Below, piece after piece: positions 39,602 to 52,430 of a stretch of 64,000 bases of DNA (the first letter of the stretch is position 1; each line of letters begins with the position of its first letter). The notes under the pieces were generated by a model. It was not told the origin of the DNA. It was given only the letters and a program-made list of their open reading frames with translations, and ran no database searches. The position numbers and the translations under genes are program-made. The DNA is from Onchocerca volvulus (lineage: Eukaryota > Nematoda > Chromadorea > Rhabditida > Onchocercidae), in NCBI GenBank assembly GCA_000499405.2, contig HG738137.1, positions 12,832,121 through 12,896,120 on the forward strand. The letters run 5' to 3'.

Positions 39602-39612
39602 NNNNNNNNNNN
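39602..39612. other. Assembly gap (11 N)
   Basis: The corresponding site in the right arm reads tcc followed by a run of A (reverse complement of about 60991-61004), 14 bases long. The gap is therefore a homopolymer problem rather than missing sequence. Confidence 0.95.
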
Positions 39613-39885
39613 ATTTGTCATGAAAGTAATTTGTGGGAGGTTTATTGTTGGGGATTGGCATTTGGTACAGACAATTTGTTGTGTAATGAAGTCCTTGATG
39701 TGACGGATTTTGTTTGCCAAAACTTTAGTACACAATGAATTGATGAGTATCGGTAATAAAACCGATAATTTGAACTTCCTTTGATAGGCGAGAATTAATT
39801 CACCAACTTCCTTCAATATCTCAATTTTTCAGATTATCGCAGAGTAGGCATTTTAACAATTTTCTGTTAATATAATCTAAAAACG

Positions 39886-42690
39886 ATGTCCAATTTACAT
39901 CAACAAGATCAAGCAAATGGCACAGCTGCTGTTAATATCGATCGAAATATATTTTCTCCCAAATTAGGCGGCATTACAACAACTGCACTATCACGATCAA
40001 CGGCATTAGTTGATCAAAAGTGAGCTTGAAGTTGAGAAAATTCGGAAAGGATTTCATAACAAATATCGGCATGAATGTCAATTGCTCAAATTTCAAGAGG
40101 GACAAAAATTTAGTTTAAAAATTGGGATTTTTTTAGAAATAGCTCTTTTTTATTAATTGAGATTCATAAATTTTAATTTAAAGGTATCCTTTTCGAATTT
40201 CATCAGGTTGTGAAATTAAAATACAATTTCTCCGATTTCTGAGTGCATTTTAAAAAATTAAATTCCTTATGCTATAAGTTAAACTACATAAAACTCTAAA
40301 TTTGCACACGAATAATATGAAATTATGGTACTAAACGACCTTATTCCGCTCTGCTTTTCTTTAAATGATAAACCTAATGTTATATTTGTTCTCTGTTACG
40401 TCCCATTATCCTTTTTTTTTTTTAAATATCAGACTATGCGAGAATTGTATTTTGAAACGGAACAAAGATTTATTGGAACAGAAAATGGCAGCCACGAAAT
40501 GGGAGAGTCAGAAACAATTTTTCAATGAATTTCTACTTCGAGAGGTGCAAATGCATAGCACTCCGTTAACTTATGCAACTGCAAGTCAGGTAAGAAATAT
40601 TCTGACAACATTTATTAGAAGTTTAACAATGCTTTATTTTACGAGTCTTGTTTAGGAATTATGTATTCAACGGCATTGAATGAATTAAGGTCTTAAAAAA
40701 GGAAGCGCAAAGCTGTTTGCTTCATCTTATTTCCTACGATAAAATCAGAATATAGGGCATAAAATACGCAAATGAAACGTAAGCTCTAAAAACATGTGAA
40801 AATGAATTTAAATTTAAAAAAAAGTAGTCCAAAAATTTCGCAATCGTACATCAAAAGCTGTAAGTCAACGAAATCCCGAATTATATAAAACAACTTTGTG
40901 CCATTTCTGGAGTAACGGACTACCATGCCGATTCGGTGAACGTTGTTGGTTAGTGATATTTTATTTTAATTTTTTTTAAAATAACATGTAAATATGAATG
41001 AAAAACGTGAAAGCCTTCATTACGCTATAGCATTACGTATAATGACATTAAAAGGCGAATAATTTTTAAATTCAAATCAATTTCTTAATGAAAATATGCA
41101 GAATTGCAATGTCAGGTTTGCGCATGGCTCACATGAGCTTCGCAACGCACGTTTCGTTTATCCTGGTTTCCATCCACTTGATTATGAAGTTCGTATGAAT
41201 TCTCCCAATATGTTATCATCGCCTTATGGACAAGTAGGTTTTCTTTAAAATTTTTGTGGAATATTCAAAAATCTGAAGTTTTTTTCCTCAAAACTTTTTT
41301 GAGGATATAGAATTTAGTACTGAAAAATTTCGATTTTTGTAACGCTTCTAGAATTTGGAACGAAATTATCAAGTAGCTAATGTGCAATCTACACCTGCGA
41401 CGATTAGAGCAATAGGCCGAAATATCCCAATTGATAAATATCATCGTATATCTCCGATTCACGAGAACGTGGTTAGTTGTTCTGAAATTTGAAAATTCTT
41501 ATATTGAAAGTATCCTGCTTATCTCCAAGTTTTCAAATCATAAATTTCAGAATTCAATGAATTGGCGTACAACACAGTGTGGTGTATCAAGTGTTGATTC
41601 TGGTGTCGGCGGTACAAGCACTAATAATTCACCAGAAATGATTGCAAAATATGTAAATTTCAATTTTAAAATTTCAAGAAGATTTCGATTAATTTCTCAA
41701 AAACTTGTGATTTGTATAAAGCTGCAATCATTTATCAGCGAATGAATTCGTCAAATTCTATTAAAAAATTATTTGCATAAAGTAATCAAAGGAAATATTT
41801 AGTGAATATGATATTTTTCCCCAATAAGATTTTTTTGGAACAAAATTTTCTCGTTGATTGTTTTTCCCCGAAACATTAAATTTAAAAGTAGGTAAATTTT
41901 TGGAGGAAAAAAAAAGCTTTTTTTTTCAATGTATTTAAAATTTGTATTTTCAACAGATCTTTTTTGGAATTTAAATTGGAATAACTTTAAAAAAGATATA
42001 AATTCTATTACAGAGGGAAAATTTGAATGATGCAACTCATCACTTTTCTCCATTTCAAGGACCACCATTACCTGTCGTACCACCGCATGTGGTTCGTTTC
42101 CTTATGCTTGGTTTTTCATAATATTCAATTCTCTTCCAAGAAAAAATCAAACATTTGTGGTTTCCTTGCATTAGATTTTTTTATAAATGTTGTATTTCAT
42201 ATGTTTCTACAACTATTAATTTGCGATATTAGAGAGAAATAAAATAAAACATTCGAATAGGTTAAGCCACTTCATGAATTAAATCATTTCTAGATATATC
42301 CATTGGTTACTTCGATAAATGGAGGACAAGCAAATTTCTCAGGCGAAGCATATAATCATTGGTTAAGTAACGAAGCGGTAGAATCAAACCACAGACAATT
42401 ACCGCCAGGCTTGGGAGAGGTTAGCTAATATTTCAATGAATTAAATAGTTGATCATTTCATTTCGATATACGCATGAATTCAATTATTCTTAAAATTATT
42501 GAATTTTAATTCGTAGAATCAAATTACTTACTTTTAGATGAGCTGGTGGGCCAATACAATCAGTAACGCAAATCCATTCATCAATTGTCCAAGCCGAAAC
42601 ATTCAGCCTAATCAGAATGCGACGCAATCGACGAATGAACAATGTTGTTCGACATGCACTGAACCGACAATTGGTAAAACTGAAGCTTGA
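39886..42690 (+). CDS. CCCH zinc finger protein B (left arm; splice defect possible)
   Basis: Paralogue of A with nine exons: 39886-40019, 40433-40589, (about 40828)-40948, 41116-41233, 41352-41471, 41551-41652, 42014-42091, 42294-42419, 42538-42690. It starts MSNLHQQDQANG and ends CCSTCTEPTIGKTEA. The single finger CHFWSNGLPC/RFGERCWFAHG is complete once exons 3 and 4 are joined. Exons 7-8, lost in gene A, are present (FSPFQGPPLPVVPPHV; FSGEAYNHWL). Problem: the acceptor used by A and C before exon 3 (ttttag, ttctag) has changed to aaatttcg. The nearest upstream AG (40826-40827) gives the wrong phase with the normal donor, so either an alternative donor is used or the gene is broken. The exon 3 start is therefore uncertain. 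Confidence 0.7.
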
Positions 42691-42773
42691 TTTGACATGC
42701 ACCGATATCAGAACTACTGGATATCGCAAGATTTGTAAATATTTTTTACTGTTATCAAGGAAATGTACAAATA

Positions 42774-42870
42774 TTGTTATTATTACTTTTTATTTCTATT
42801 ATTATTATGGTTACTATCATTATTATTTCTGTTATTATTGCAATTAGTATTATTATGATTGTTATTATTA

Positions 42871-42939
<69 letters not shown>

Positions 42940-42990
42940 GTTATTATTATTATAATTAATTATTATTATTATCATTATTATATGACTATA
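42774..42990. repeat. (ATT)n microsatellite, long allele
   Basis: Downstream of gene B. It is 66 bp (22 units) longer than its partner in the right arm (about 57640-57830), and is the main length difference between the arms. Confidence 0.95.
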
Positions 42991-43379
42991 TGATTATTTT
43001 TGCCATTATCATTGTTATCATTATTATCATCACACTCCTCTACTATTTTTAAATGTATTTTTCCGCATATTTTCCAGAAAGTCAGAAATAATTCCTAGGT
43101 TATTTATATATATATATAAACATATCTTTACGCAAGTTTTTCTTTCATTATTAAATCACAGCATATGTTGTTCTTCATTGTATTAAATGAGTTCAGAAAT
43201 TCGTGCATTGCAATAGCCTTTGTAAAATGACAGCTATTTGTTCGGGCCTATATGAAAATGTATATATACTCTTCTAATTTTTTTTTTCTTTCCAACGTAT
43301 TTTTTCATATGTTTCCCAGAATACCTCAGGAATAATTTTTTTTGTCGTATATGTGCACATACAAACAATTCTTTGTCCC

Positions 43380-43930
43380 AATTTTTAATCCAGTATTTAA
43401 TCACAGCATTACAAATAACAACAAATTATTCCGCTAACCAACATGATGATACGATAACTGAAGTAAGAATAATTTTTTCAAATAATTTAAATTGTTAAAA
43501 AAAAATCCTGGAATTCTTCATTTTCCGAAATCGTGATACTACAGTAACCCTCAGCCGTTTTTTCCGGTTACTCATTTCACAAAAGAACTAAAAAATAAAA
43601 TTTATCGTAGAGCCGAAATTTCCCGGTACATTTGTCGTTAAATGATTCAATAAATTACAGAAGAAATTTTTGTCTCCATGTCATGCATTGAAAAAAGAAA
43701 AAGTATGGAAGTAATTTGCAGATGTCATAAATTCATTGAATATCTAGTCAGAAATCAACAGAAAATTAAATGCTCATTTGAAGTTTCATTTCAATTTATC
43801 AAAAATAAAAGAAATGAAAAAACATGATCATCAATTTATCTTGAAAAGTTTAAAATATCGCAACGAACATGGATATAGTTAATTTCATTTCAGTAATATT
43901 TGTTACATTATATTTCTTAAACTCCCTGGC
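43380..43930 (-). pseudogene. Decayed copy of saposin-gene exons 7-8 region (left arm)
   Basis: On the minus strand this matches 19890-20270. Shared sequence includes TTGCGATATTTTAAACTTTT, and the exon 8 relic ATGGAGACAAAAATTTCTTC...AATCATTTAACGACAAAT..ACC with GAAATGAGTAACCGGAAAAAA after it. The conserved CMKW start has become CMTW, and stops follow. Its position tail-to-tail with gene B mirrors the intact saposin gene next to gene A, so it was co-duplicated. Confidence 0.83.
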
Positions 43931-45104
43931 GATTTACAACTATTATTTTCAGCGAAATTGATTATTCAGTTGATTTCATAGGATAAGAGGATTTACATCA
44001 AATGCCATTTACGTAAAGCAAGCTATTTTTTTAGACGGAAGCAGATGAGCATGAAGTTGATAAGATCGCAAATTATATATTTGACGATCGAATTCGCGTT
44101 AACTTTTTTTTTTATTTCACCTACTGGGAGGGTAACATTAGCTTGGAGAATTTCAACAATTTCTTTGAATGACGCTTTTTGATCTACCGGTTTCAGCTAT
44201 AACGTCAACGTTGGCAATATTTGGATCAGATCCAAGTAGATCGATGAATATGATTGATTAAATCTTGCTGGTATAACTAAAAATATTGTAACTTTTCATA
44301 CTTTCATAATGGATTACCTGTCTTTTACAAATAAAAAAAGAAAAATTGCAATTAAAAATAAGTAGATAAATATAAGATTATATATTAGTTTCATTCTGAT
44401 CTAAATTGTGTGACTGTGAATCATTACGTGAAACCTTCAATCATTACTTCCATCACTTTAATAAAATCTAGCAATATCTAAATTCATTTTCAAATTTTAA
44501 AACATTAAAGAAAGAGTAAACTTTTTTTCCATTTACTGTTCCGTATATTTTGAAAAGCCGTTCGCAGCACCAGAAAATTATTTATCTGCTGAACTACAAT
44601 AAACTTTAATTAAATCAAAGGTGAGCTAGGTCTTTTCATGCAAATTATGTACGTTTTATTCTTTTTTATATTGCTTCGTTTTCATGGATTGCAAAACATT
44701 TCAGTGAATTCTCAAAGCAAAATCAAAACATTTACATTTTCAAAAGTGAACCAACCAAAATTTACAAAAAAAAAAATTTGCAGACGAAAATTGTGGAAAT
44801 AACTATGTGATAAGAAAAAATATGGAAAGGAAAAAAGAGAAAAAAACGACCAAAAGACAACAAAAAAAAAAAGGACATAAGAATAACAAAGATGAAAATA
44901 AAAAAATGACAACAAACAATCATAATAGAAATAATCACAAGAAACAATCAGAATCATAATAAAAACTTTCGAAACTTGCGAAAATCAAAACAATGCGAAA
45001 AAATTGACAACAATGACAAGGAAAATTTGCAAACTCATACATTATCCACTCGCTCTGATAAGGAAAAAAATCAAACCAAGCTTAATTTTTAGCAATCAAT
45101 TGGT
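43931..45104. other. Spacer between genes B and C
   Basis: Contains an unexplained, less AT-rich block at about 44030-44280 and a purine-rich low-complexity stretch (44760-44950) that creates spurious Phe-rich frames. No gene is recognised. The mirror copy is 55566-56740. Confidence 0.55.
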
Positions 45105-48041
45105 TCAACACAGTGTCGAACAACATTGTTCATTCGTCGAATGCGTCGCATTAGGATAAGGCTTAATGTTTTGGCATGGACGATTAATGAATGGATATGC
45201 GTCACTGATTGTATCAGCCCACCAGCTCATCTAAAAATAAATAATTGAATTTTGCGAATTAAAATTCAATAATTTTAAGAAGTAATAATTGAATTCACAT
45301 GCATATCGAAATGAAATGATCAACTATTCTTCAATTCATTCGAATATTAGCTAACTTCTTCCAAGCCTGGCGGTAATTGTATATCTTTTGATTGTGCAGT
45401 TCCAGTATTTAACCAGTAATTATATGCTTCGCCTGAGAAATTTCTTTGTCCTTCATTTATCAAAGTATCCAATGGGCGTAGCTAGAAATGATTTAATTCA
45501 TGAAGTGGTGTAATCTATTCAAATGGTTTATTTTATGTTATTTCTCTCCACTATCGCAAACGTTTAGTTTTAGAAACATATTTTATATATTTATAGCATG
45601 TAAAAAAAAATCTAATCAGAAAAAATCATAAATAATTGATCGTTTTTCTTGAAAAAGAATTGAAGATTATGAAAAATCAAAAAGTAACGGAACCAACCAA
45701 ATGCGGCGGCACGACGATTAATAGTGGTTCTTGAAATGGGGTAAATTGATTATTTGCATCATTCAAATTTTCTCGCTGAAATACAAATTATGCCTTTTTA
45801 AGTTATTCCAATTTAAATTTCTTAAAATGATCTGTCTTTTGCTTTTTAAAAAATTAACCTTCTTTTCAAATTAAAGTTTCGGGGAAGATTAATCAACGAG
45901 AAAATTTTATTCCAAATTGATTAATTTATGTATATATCAATTTTTCGGCATGATAATTTTGAATTCATCCGTAGATAAATTATTGCAGCTTTTTGCACAT
46001 CAAAAATTTTTGTGAGATTAATCAAAACTTTCTCGAAACTTAAAAATTAAAATTTACATATTTTCCAATCACTTCCGGCGAATTGTTAGTGCTTGCACTT
46101 TCGACAACAGAATCACCATTTAGTACATCACGCTGTGTTTTAAACCAATTCTTTGAATTCTGAAATTTCTGATTTGAAATTTTGGAGATAAGCAGGACAT
46201 TTTGGATTTAAGAATTCTTAAATCTCAGAACAACTAACCACATTCTCGTGAATCGGAAATATGCGATGAAGTTTATCATTTGGTACATTTCGGCCCACTG
46301 CAGTAATAATTGTAGATGTCGATGCACGTTGCACATTAGCTACCCGGTAATTTCGTTTCAAATTCTGGAATCGTTATAAAAATCGATTTTTTCAATTTAA
46401 TATTTTATAATTTTTAGATTTTAAAAGTATTAAGAAAATAATTTCAAATTTTCAAATATTCAACAAAACTACTGAAGATAACCTACGCGTCCATAATTGG
46501 ATGATGACGTATTTGGAGAGTTCATACGAATCTCATAATCATATGGATGCAAACCAGGATAAACAAAGCGTGCAATACGAAGCTCATGTGGGCCATGCGC
46601 AAACCTGACATTATAATTCTGCATGTTTGGATTGAGAAATTGATTTGAATTTAAAAATTATTTGTTTTTTAATGTCAATATACGTGACGCTATACCATAA
46701 TAAAAGCTTCCAGTTTTTAGTCCACATTTACATATTATTTTATAAAAATTAAAGTAGAATTCACTAACAAACAGCGTTCACCCAATCGGCATGGTATTCC
46801 ATTACGCCAAGAACGACACAATGTTGTTTTATATAAATCATTATTTATCTTTTTTTCGTTGACTTTTCGCTGATTTCGTTGGTTTAGAATTTTTCTTGGA
46901 CGAATCTAGAATTTTTTGTACATTTTTGCAAAACTTTTAAAATTACTTTCTTTTTTTTGAAATTCAATTCATTTCACAAGTTTTTAATCTTTACGTTTCA
47001 TTTATGCGCTAAATTCTGATATTATCATAGGAAAAGAGGACGAAACAAACAGTTTTGTGCCATTTTAAAAATATTAATTTAGTTAATGCTATTGAATGTA
47101 TAATTCCTAAACAAGGATCGTAAAATGAAGCATTGTTAAACTTTTAATAAGTATTGCTAATTATTGGAAAAAGTTTAACAATGCTTTATTTTATCAACAT
47201 TTATTAGAAGTTTAACAATACTTTAAAATATTCTTACTAACCTGATTTTTAGTTGCAGAAGTGAACGAGTTTTGCGCTTTTCGATTTACATTATATAATA
47301 TTTCCTGAGCCTTCAATTTCAGGGCTTCCGTATTCTGCTCTAATGAATCTGCGTTTTTTTTCAAATTGTGGTACTTACATAGCCTGAATGCAAAAAAAAG
47401 GATGATGTAACGCAATAGGGAGCAAATATTACATAAAGAAAGCAGAACGGAATATGATCATTTAGTACCATGATTTCATATCATTCGTATGAAAATAGAG
47501 AGTTTTATGTGGTTTAACTTATAGCATAAGGAATTTAAATTTTTAAAATCACTCAGAAATCTGAGAAATTTCATTTTAGTCTCACTCCCTAACAAAATTT
47601 GAAAATTTTCAGCTTGAAATTGGCATGTAGATTTATGAATTTCAATTGAAAATTTATTTCTGAAGAATTCCCAAATTCAAATGTCTAATTTTTATTTTCT
47701 TATTTTTTGCACTATAACGAATGATCCACACATTATAAATCCCTGATAAATTTCCAATTTATATTCCATTTTTAGTCCAAAAATCCCCTGTCAAAAAAAA
47801 AATTTGCATGATTAGTCTTTCTGCAAATTTGAGCAACTGACTTTCTTTACTTTGATTAAGAAACCTTTTCCGAATTTTTTCAACTTCAAACTCACTTTTG
47901 ATCAATTAATGCTGTTGATCGTAATAGTATAGTTGTTGGCGTAGTTGTTCTGATGCCGCCTAATTTGGGATAGAAAATATTTCGATCGCTATTGACAGCA
48001 GCTATGCCATTTGCCTGATCTTGTTGATATAAATTGGACAT
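45105..48041 (-). CDS. CCCH zinc finger protein C (left arm)
   Basis: Mirror of C' and described fully there. Nine exons on the minus strand, starting MSNLYQQDQANG and ending NEQCCSTLC, about 375 residues. Finger: CRSWRNGIPC/RLGERCLFAHG. It converges on gene B across the decayed saposin fragment. All splice phases fit, including a normal exon 3 acceptor, so this paralogue looks intact. Confidence 0.8.
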
Positions 48042-48244
48042 CGTTTTCAAATTTTTAAAATGCCTGTTGTGCGATAATCTGAAAAATTGATATATTGAAG
48101 GAAATCAATTTTTTGTATACCATATTTCTGGCAAATAAAATCCGTCATGTCGACGATTCATTACACAACAAATCATCTGTACCATATTCCAATCCCAAAT
48201 AAAAAAATTTGCACAAACTATTTTCACGACAATTTCTTATGATG

Positions 48245-48800
48245 TCCCAGGTGAGATCGACCAATCATGAAGCAAAACATTGGAGATTAGGTAAGGGGAA
48301 GTCCCGAAAAGATTTAAAAGGTCTTGATTTTCGACTTCGAGTTGATTTCAATTCGGAATTCAAGTCATTCTTAAAATGACCAAGCAATAGGACAGTTCAA
48401 ATTCAGAGTTTTAACACCGACGTTGCAATAAGCAACTATTTGGAGTTCAAAGTATTCTGACAATTCGTTCAGCAGTATTCCTCTCTACGAGCCATAAAGG
48501 AAAGAATAATCAAGTTCTTAATTTATTTGGATATTCCTTAATAATCACTTTTAACATAAATGAAGAATCACTATTCTGTAAAAAATAAAATTCTTCTGAA
48601 CAGAATTCGTCTTTTTGTAACAGTATAAGTCGAACTCCGAACCTGAACTGTTCCTAGTTGCTGTGTCGATGTAAGAACTGACTTAAACTCCGAAATGAAC
48701 TCAGCTCGAATTTCAAACTTTTTAAATCTTTTCGGAGCTCCTCCTCCTTACCTGATCTACAAATTGTCGCCTCATGATTGGTCGATTTCATCTTGTTTAT
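48245..48800. repeat. Repeat R foldback upstream of gene C
   Basis: Two R half-copies face each other: 48245-48440 (GATCGACCAATCATGAAGC...GATTTAAAAGG...) and 48640-48800 (...CTTTTTAAATCTTTTCGGAG...TGATTGGTCGA), around a unique centre of about 200 bp. The right half continues into the GTAAACAT array and R tail up to about 49230. Confidence 0.8.
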
Positions 48801-48804
48801 CTGT

Positions 48805-48910
48805 TAATCGGAACGTTTTGGCGGTAAAAATGTTCATCTCTTTATCGGTAAACATGTTTGTCCTTTGGCGGTAAACATGTTTCTCTTTTTAGCGGTAAAT
48901 ATGTTTATCG
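48805..48910. promoter_or_regulatory. Array of GTAAACATGTTTAC-type palindromes in repeat R
   Basis: Four spaced copies of a GGCGGTAAACATGTTT-like unit, each containing GTAAACA and its inverse TGTTTAC. GTAAACA is the established forkhead/FOXO (DAF-16) core. Related arrays lie at 26247-26290, 33712-33805, 38953-39030, 49980-50045, 51765-51858 and 61577-61662. Binding is not shown; the regulatory role is inference. Confidence 0.5.
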
Positions 48911-49627
48911 GTTTGTTGGTCTCTTTGAAACAATCTTCGCGTTACTTGACCTTTAGCACTCCTTGTTTACAGCAATTATATCTTTCGCATTTTTTCCGAC
49001 AATATCTACTCGGATTAATTGGATCAAAAACGATCGAGAGTTACAAGCAAGCATTATTTTTCCATAAATATATGGTTTCAAGCTTCCCATACCAAATAAG
49101 TTATATAATCTTATATATCTGATATTTCTTTTATTTTATTAAGAAATTTACAGCTTGAGAAAAAATTTCAAGCACTCGGATAGCAAAATTGTTCGAAGAT
49201 ATTGTGTAAACTTATTTGTAGTTCAAATGCCATTTATTGGAAATTATTATATTTTCTTCTTTAATATGTACAATTTCCGTTAATTAAATTAAAATTAATA
49301 ACTATTATTTGATAGTGAATAATGATACTGCGAAATTTTTTGATTGAAACATATTATCTTAATCAAATCTTTCAAAACAGATTGAAAAAAAAAGAGGAAA
49401 TGTTTCCGTAAAAAATTTGAAAACAAATTGAAAAAAATCTGTCGTACATATATATTCTAATTTATAATCAAATTCGGACAAGATGATTTAAAATTTTGCG
49501 AAATTCTCAAAAAGGAAATTATTTTAAATCTATATCAATTTATAATATTTGAAATCACTACTATATTAAAAAACTAGTCGCCCGGTCCAATTAATTTATA
49601 TGGGCCGGCACACGAAGCTTAACCGGT

Positions 49628-51402
49628 TCTAGCTATTTTATATAAATAAAAATGTAAATGTTTGTTGTTCAAAATCTTCAGTTTTTTGAAGTTCTTAAAA
49701 AAGCGCCTGATCTGTATTAGTTCAAAGTCTTAGATCTTCTAAATTTCTTAGTTTTTGCTTTGGAATTTCGACACAATGTTACATTTGAATATGCACATGT
49801 TTTTATATACTTTTAGTTTGTTTTGTAATCCAATTGCATTGGAGATTAATTCCTGCTATTGTGATTCGTATAGATCAGCAATAGGTGTGGAGAGGTTTTT
49901 TTGTGTTGTATGTGACAGNNNNNNNNNNNNNNNNNNGCTGTGTCAATCTTTATGTTTATCTGTGAATTGGAGTGTTTTCACGGTAAACATGCATATTCTT
50001 TTGGCGATAACATGTATACGCTTTTGGCGGTAAACATATTTATCGTCCCTTTGAAACTATATCGTGCCGTTTAACTCAGATTAGCGAACTGTTGTAAAAC
50101 AAAGGACTTTCCTAATAATCAATAATTACCAATTCCTTCAATAATTAATAATTACCAATTCTGCTACACGTAATTTCTATTTTCGACAGTGACTCATGTA
50201 TTTTATTTAAGATTCTGCCATTTTCATATACTTGCAACTCACGTCATATGTATGAGTACGCTCAAGATGCAATTGCATATGTTCATTCCTCACTAAGAGC
50301 GTTCGGATTTATTTATTACATTCACATGCAATCCAGCTTGGGACGGTTTACAAAATCTCTTACTTCCTGCACAATCGTCGATGGATAGTGTATTACATCG
50401 TAGCATGTGTTTTTAGACATCTAAAATCGCTGGTAAAACATGAAGTATTTGGGTTCACGCTGCTGGATATCTCAGTGGAATGGCAAAAGAGAGAATCGCC
50501 ACACGCATTTATACTAATCTAGCTTTAGAAAAAATCACTTCAAACGAAATCGACGATATAATATAAACTGAAACCCATGTCAACGTTGATAAGGATTTGT
50601 ATAAAAATGTGATAAATAGATCTTTGAATCCAAATTCATCCTGCACGATAGACGGAAAATGCTCTAAGTGATATCCTCGGGCATTAGTAATCAATACAGT
50701 TATAAGAACTGATGGATATCTTTTACACAGAAGAAGATCAGCAGAAGATGACGGTAGATCAGCAACCATATAAATGGTGATATCGAAGTAAATAATGGGT
50801 GGGTTGTTCCATATTTGCCTTTGTATTAAAAACACATAAAGCGCATACGAGGGATACTGTAATTTCGTTAATTCAAATACATTTGTAAAGGTAGCGACAT
50901 GCAGTTTTTGGCGTGCAGCTAAAAAAGAAGTGATAGGAATGCAGCATTACAAATCGATGAAATCCCACAGCATTAGGCTGGTAGATACATAATCAGCAAT
51001 GAAACTGCATGACGAATTCTTTCATATCCCCTGAACGAAGTCCATTGTTATTCACTTAACAGAATATCTAGAAAATGGATGATGTATTTATTTCAAAGTT
51101 GCAAATATGCGACAAGTAACCCCGAATTCATCGGCTACAACGTTGACTGCTTTCTTCACAATACATGAAATTGACGCATTTGCGAAAACACTGCTATATT
51201 CGGAAGTGCCTACATATTACACATGGAATGTGAGTAGAAAATCATTTGAACGACAAATGAGGAGAACCAGTTGACAGACGACCAGGCATATTCAAACAAA
51301 CTACGATAGGCAAATTTCACACTGTGCATCCTATTCACGAGAATGCTTCTTCCTTCGCATATTGTTAGTAAGTGTGCCCGGCCCAACCTCCTACCAGCAA
51401 TT
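49628..51402 (+). mobile_element. 5' half of a Helitron in the palindrome spacer
   Basis: Begins with a Helitron-like 5' end (TCTAGCTATTTTATATAAAT then AAAAATG). It continues into broken N-terminal Helitron-like domain sequence: SDLFITFTCNPAWDGLQNLL near 50300, EKITSNEIDDII (50526-50561), NPNSSCTIDGKCSK (about 50628), TTLTAFFTIHEIDAFAKTLL and YSEVPTYYTWNVSRKSFER (51138-51255), CFFLRILLVSVPGPTSYQQL (about 51342-51400). Frameshifts and stops break it. The reading stops exactly at the palindrome boundary. A partial R copy with a GTAAACAT array (49950-50075) and an 18-N gap (49919-49936) lie inside. Confidence 0.82.
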
Positions 51403-51439
51403 ATATTAAAGAAGAAAATATAATAATTTCCAATAAATG

Positions 51440-52430
51440 GCATTTGAACTACAAATAAGTTTACACAATATCTTCGAACAATTTTGCTATCCGAGTGCTT
51501 GAAATTTTTTCTCAAGCTGTAAATTTCTTAATAAAATAAAAGAAATATCAGATATATAAGATTATATAACTTATTTGGTATGGGAAGCTTGAAACCATAT
51601 ATTTATGGAAAAATAATGCTTGCTTGTAACTCTCGATCGTTTTTGATCCAATTAATCCGAGTAGATATTGTCGGAAAAAATGCGAAAGATATAATTGCTG
51701 TAAACAAGGAGTGCTAAAGGTCAAGTAACGCGAAGATTGTTTCAAAGAGACCAACAAACCGATAAACATATTTACCGCTAAAAAGAGAAACATGTTTACC
51801 GCCAAAGGACAAACATGTTTACCGATAAAGAGATGAACATTTTTACCGCCAAAACGTTCCGATTAACAGATAAACAAGATGAAATCGACCAATCATGAGG
51901 CGACAATTTGTAGATCAGGTAAGGAGGAGGAGCTCCGAAAAGATTTAAAAAGTTTGAAATTCGAGCTGAGTTCATTTCGGAGTTTAAGTCAGTTCTTACA
52001 TCGACACAGCAACTAGGAACAGTTCAGGTTCGGAGTTCGACTTATACTGTTACAAAAAGACGAATTCTGTTCAGAAGAATTTTATTTTTTACAGAATAGT
52101 GATTCTTCATTTATGTTAAAAGTGATTATTAAGGAATATCCAAATAAATTAAGAACTTGATTATTCTTTCCTTTATGGCTCGTAGAGAGGAATACTGCTG
52201 AACGAATTGTCAGAATACTTTGAACTCCAAATAGTTGCTTATTGCAACGTCGGTGTTAAAACTCTGAATTTGAACTGTCCTATTGCTTGGTCATTTTAAG
52301 AATGACTTGAATTCCGAATTGAAATCAACTCGAAGTCGAAAATCAAGACCTTTTAAATCTTTTCGGGACTTCCCCTTACCTAATCTCCAATGTTTTGCTT
52401 CATGATTGGTCGATCTCACCTGGGACATCA
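51440..52430. repeat. Repeat R and foldback upstream of gene C'
   Basis: Mirror of 48240-49230. In the direction of C' it reads R tail, GTAAACAT array (51765-51858), CGACCAATCATGAGGCG, GATTTAAAAAG, and then the opposing half-copy ending TGATTGGTCGATCTCACC at about 52425. The start of C' follows about 200 bp later. Confidence 0.8.

Larger units (their letters stand above)
38501..49267 (+). repeat. Left arm of giant palindrome
   Basis: Reverse complement of 51403-62106. Paired coordinates add to 100607 at the outer end, 100604 after an N gap of wrong length, and 100670 after a 66-bp longer ATT array. Every long open frame in the arm has an identical partner in the other arm. The only differences I found are the ATT array length, the N gap at 39602-39612, and one mismatch at the outer edge (38511/62096). 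The arm holds CCCH genes B and C. Confidence 0.97.

Noticed and set aside
44712..44957. Phe-rich 81-residue membrane-like frame (mirror 55713-55958)
   Set aside because: It comes from a purine/pyrimidine-rich low-complexity tract. There is no splice context or family resemblance.
48865..49122. Frame starting MAVNMFLFLAVNMFIGLLVS, duplicated at 51548-51805
   Set aside because: It is the GTAAACATGTTT array of repeat R read in one frame. The hydrophobic look is a by-product of the repeat.
51210..51515. 101-residue minus-strand frame across the palindrome junction
   Set aside because: Antisense shadow of the Helitron N-domain reading on the plus strand.
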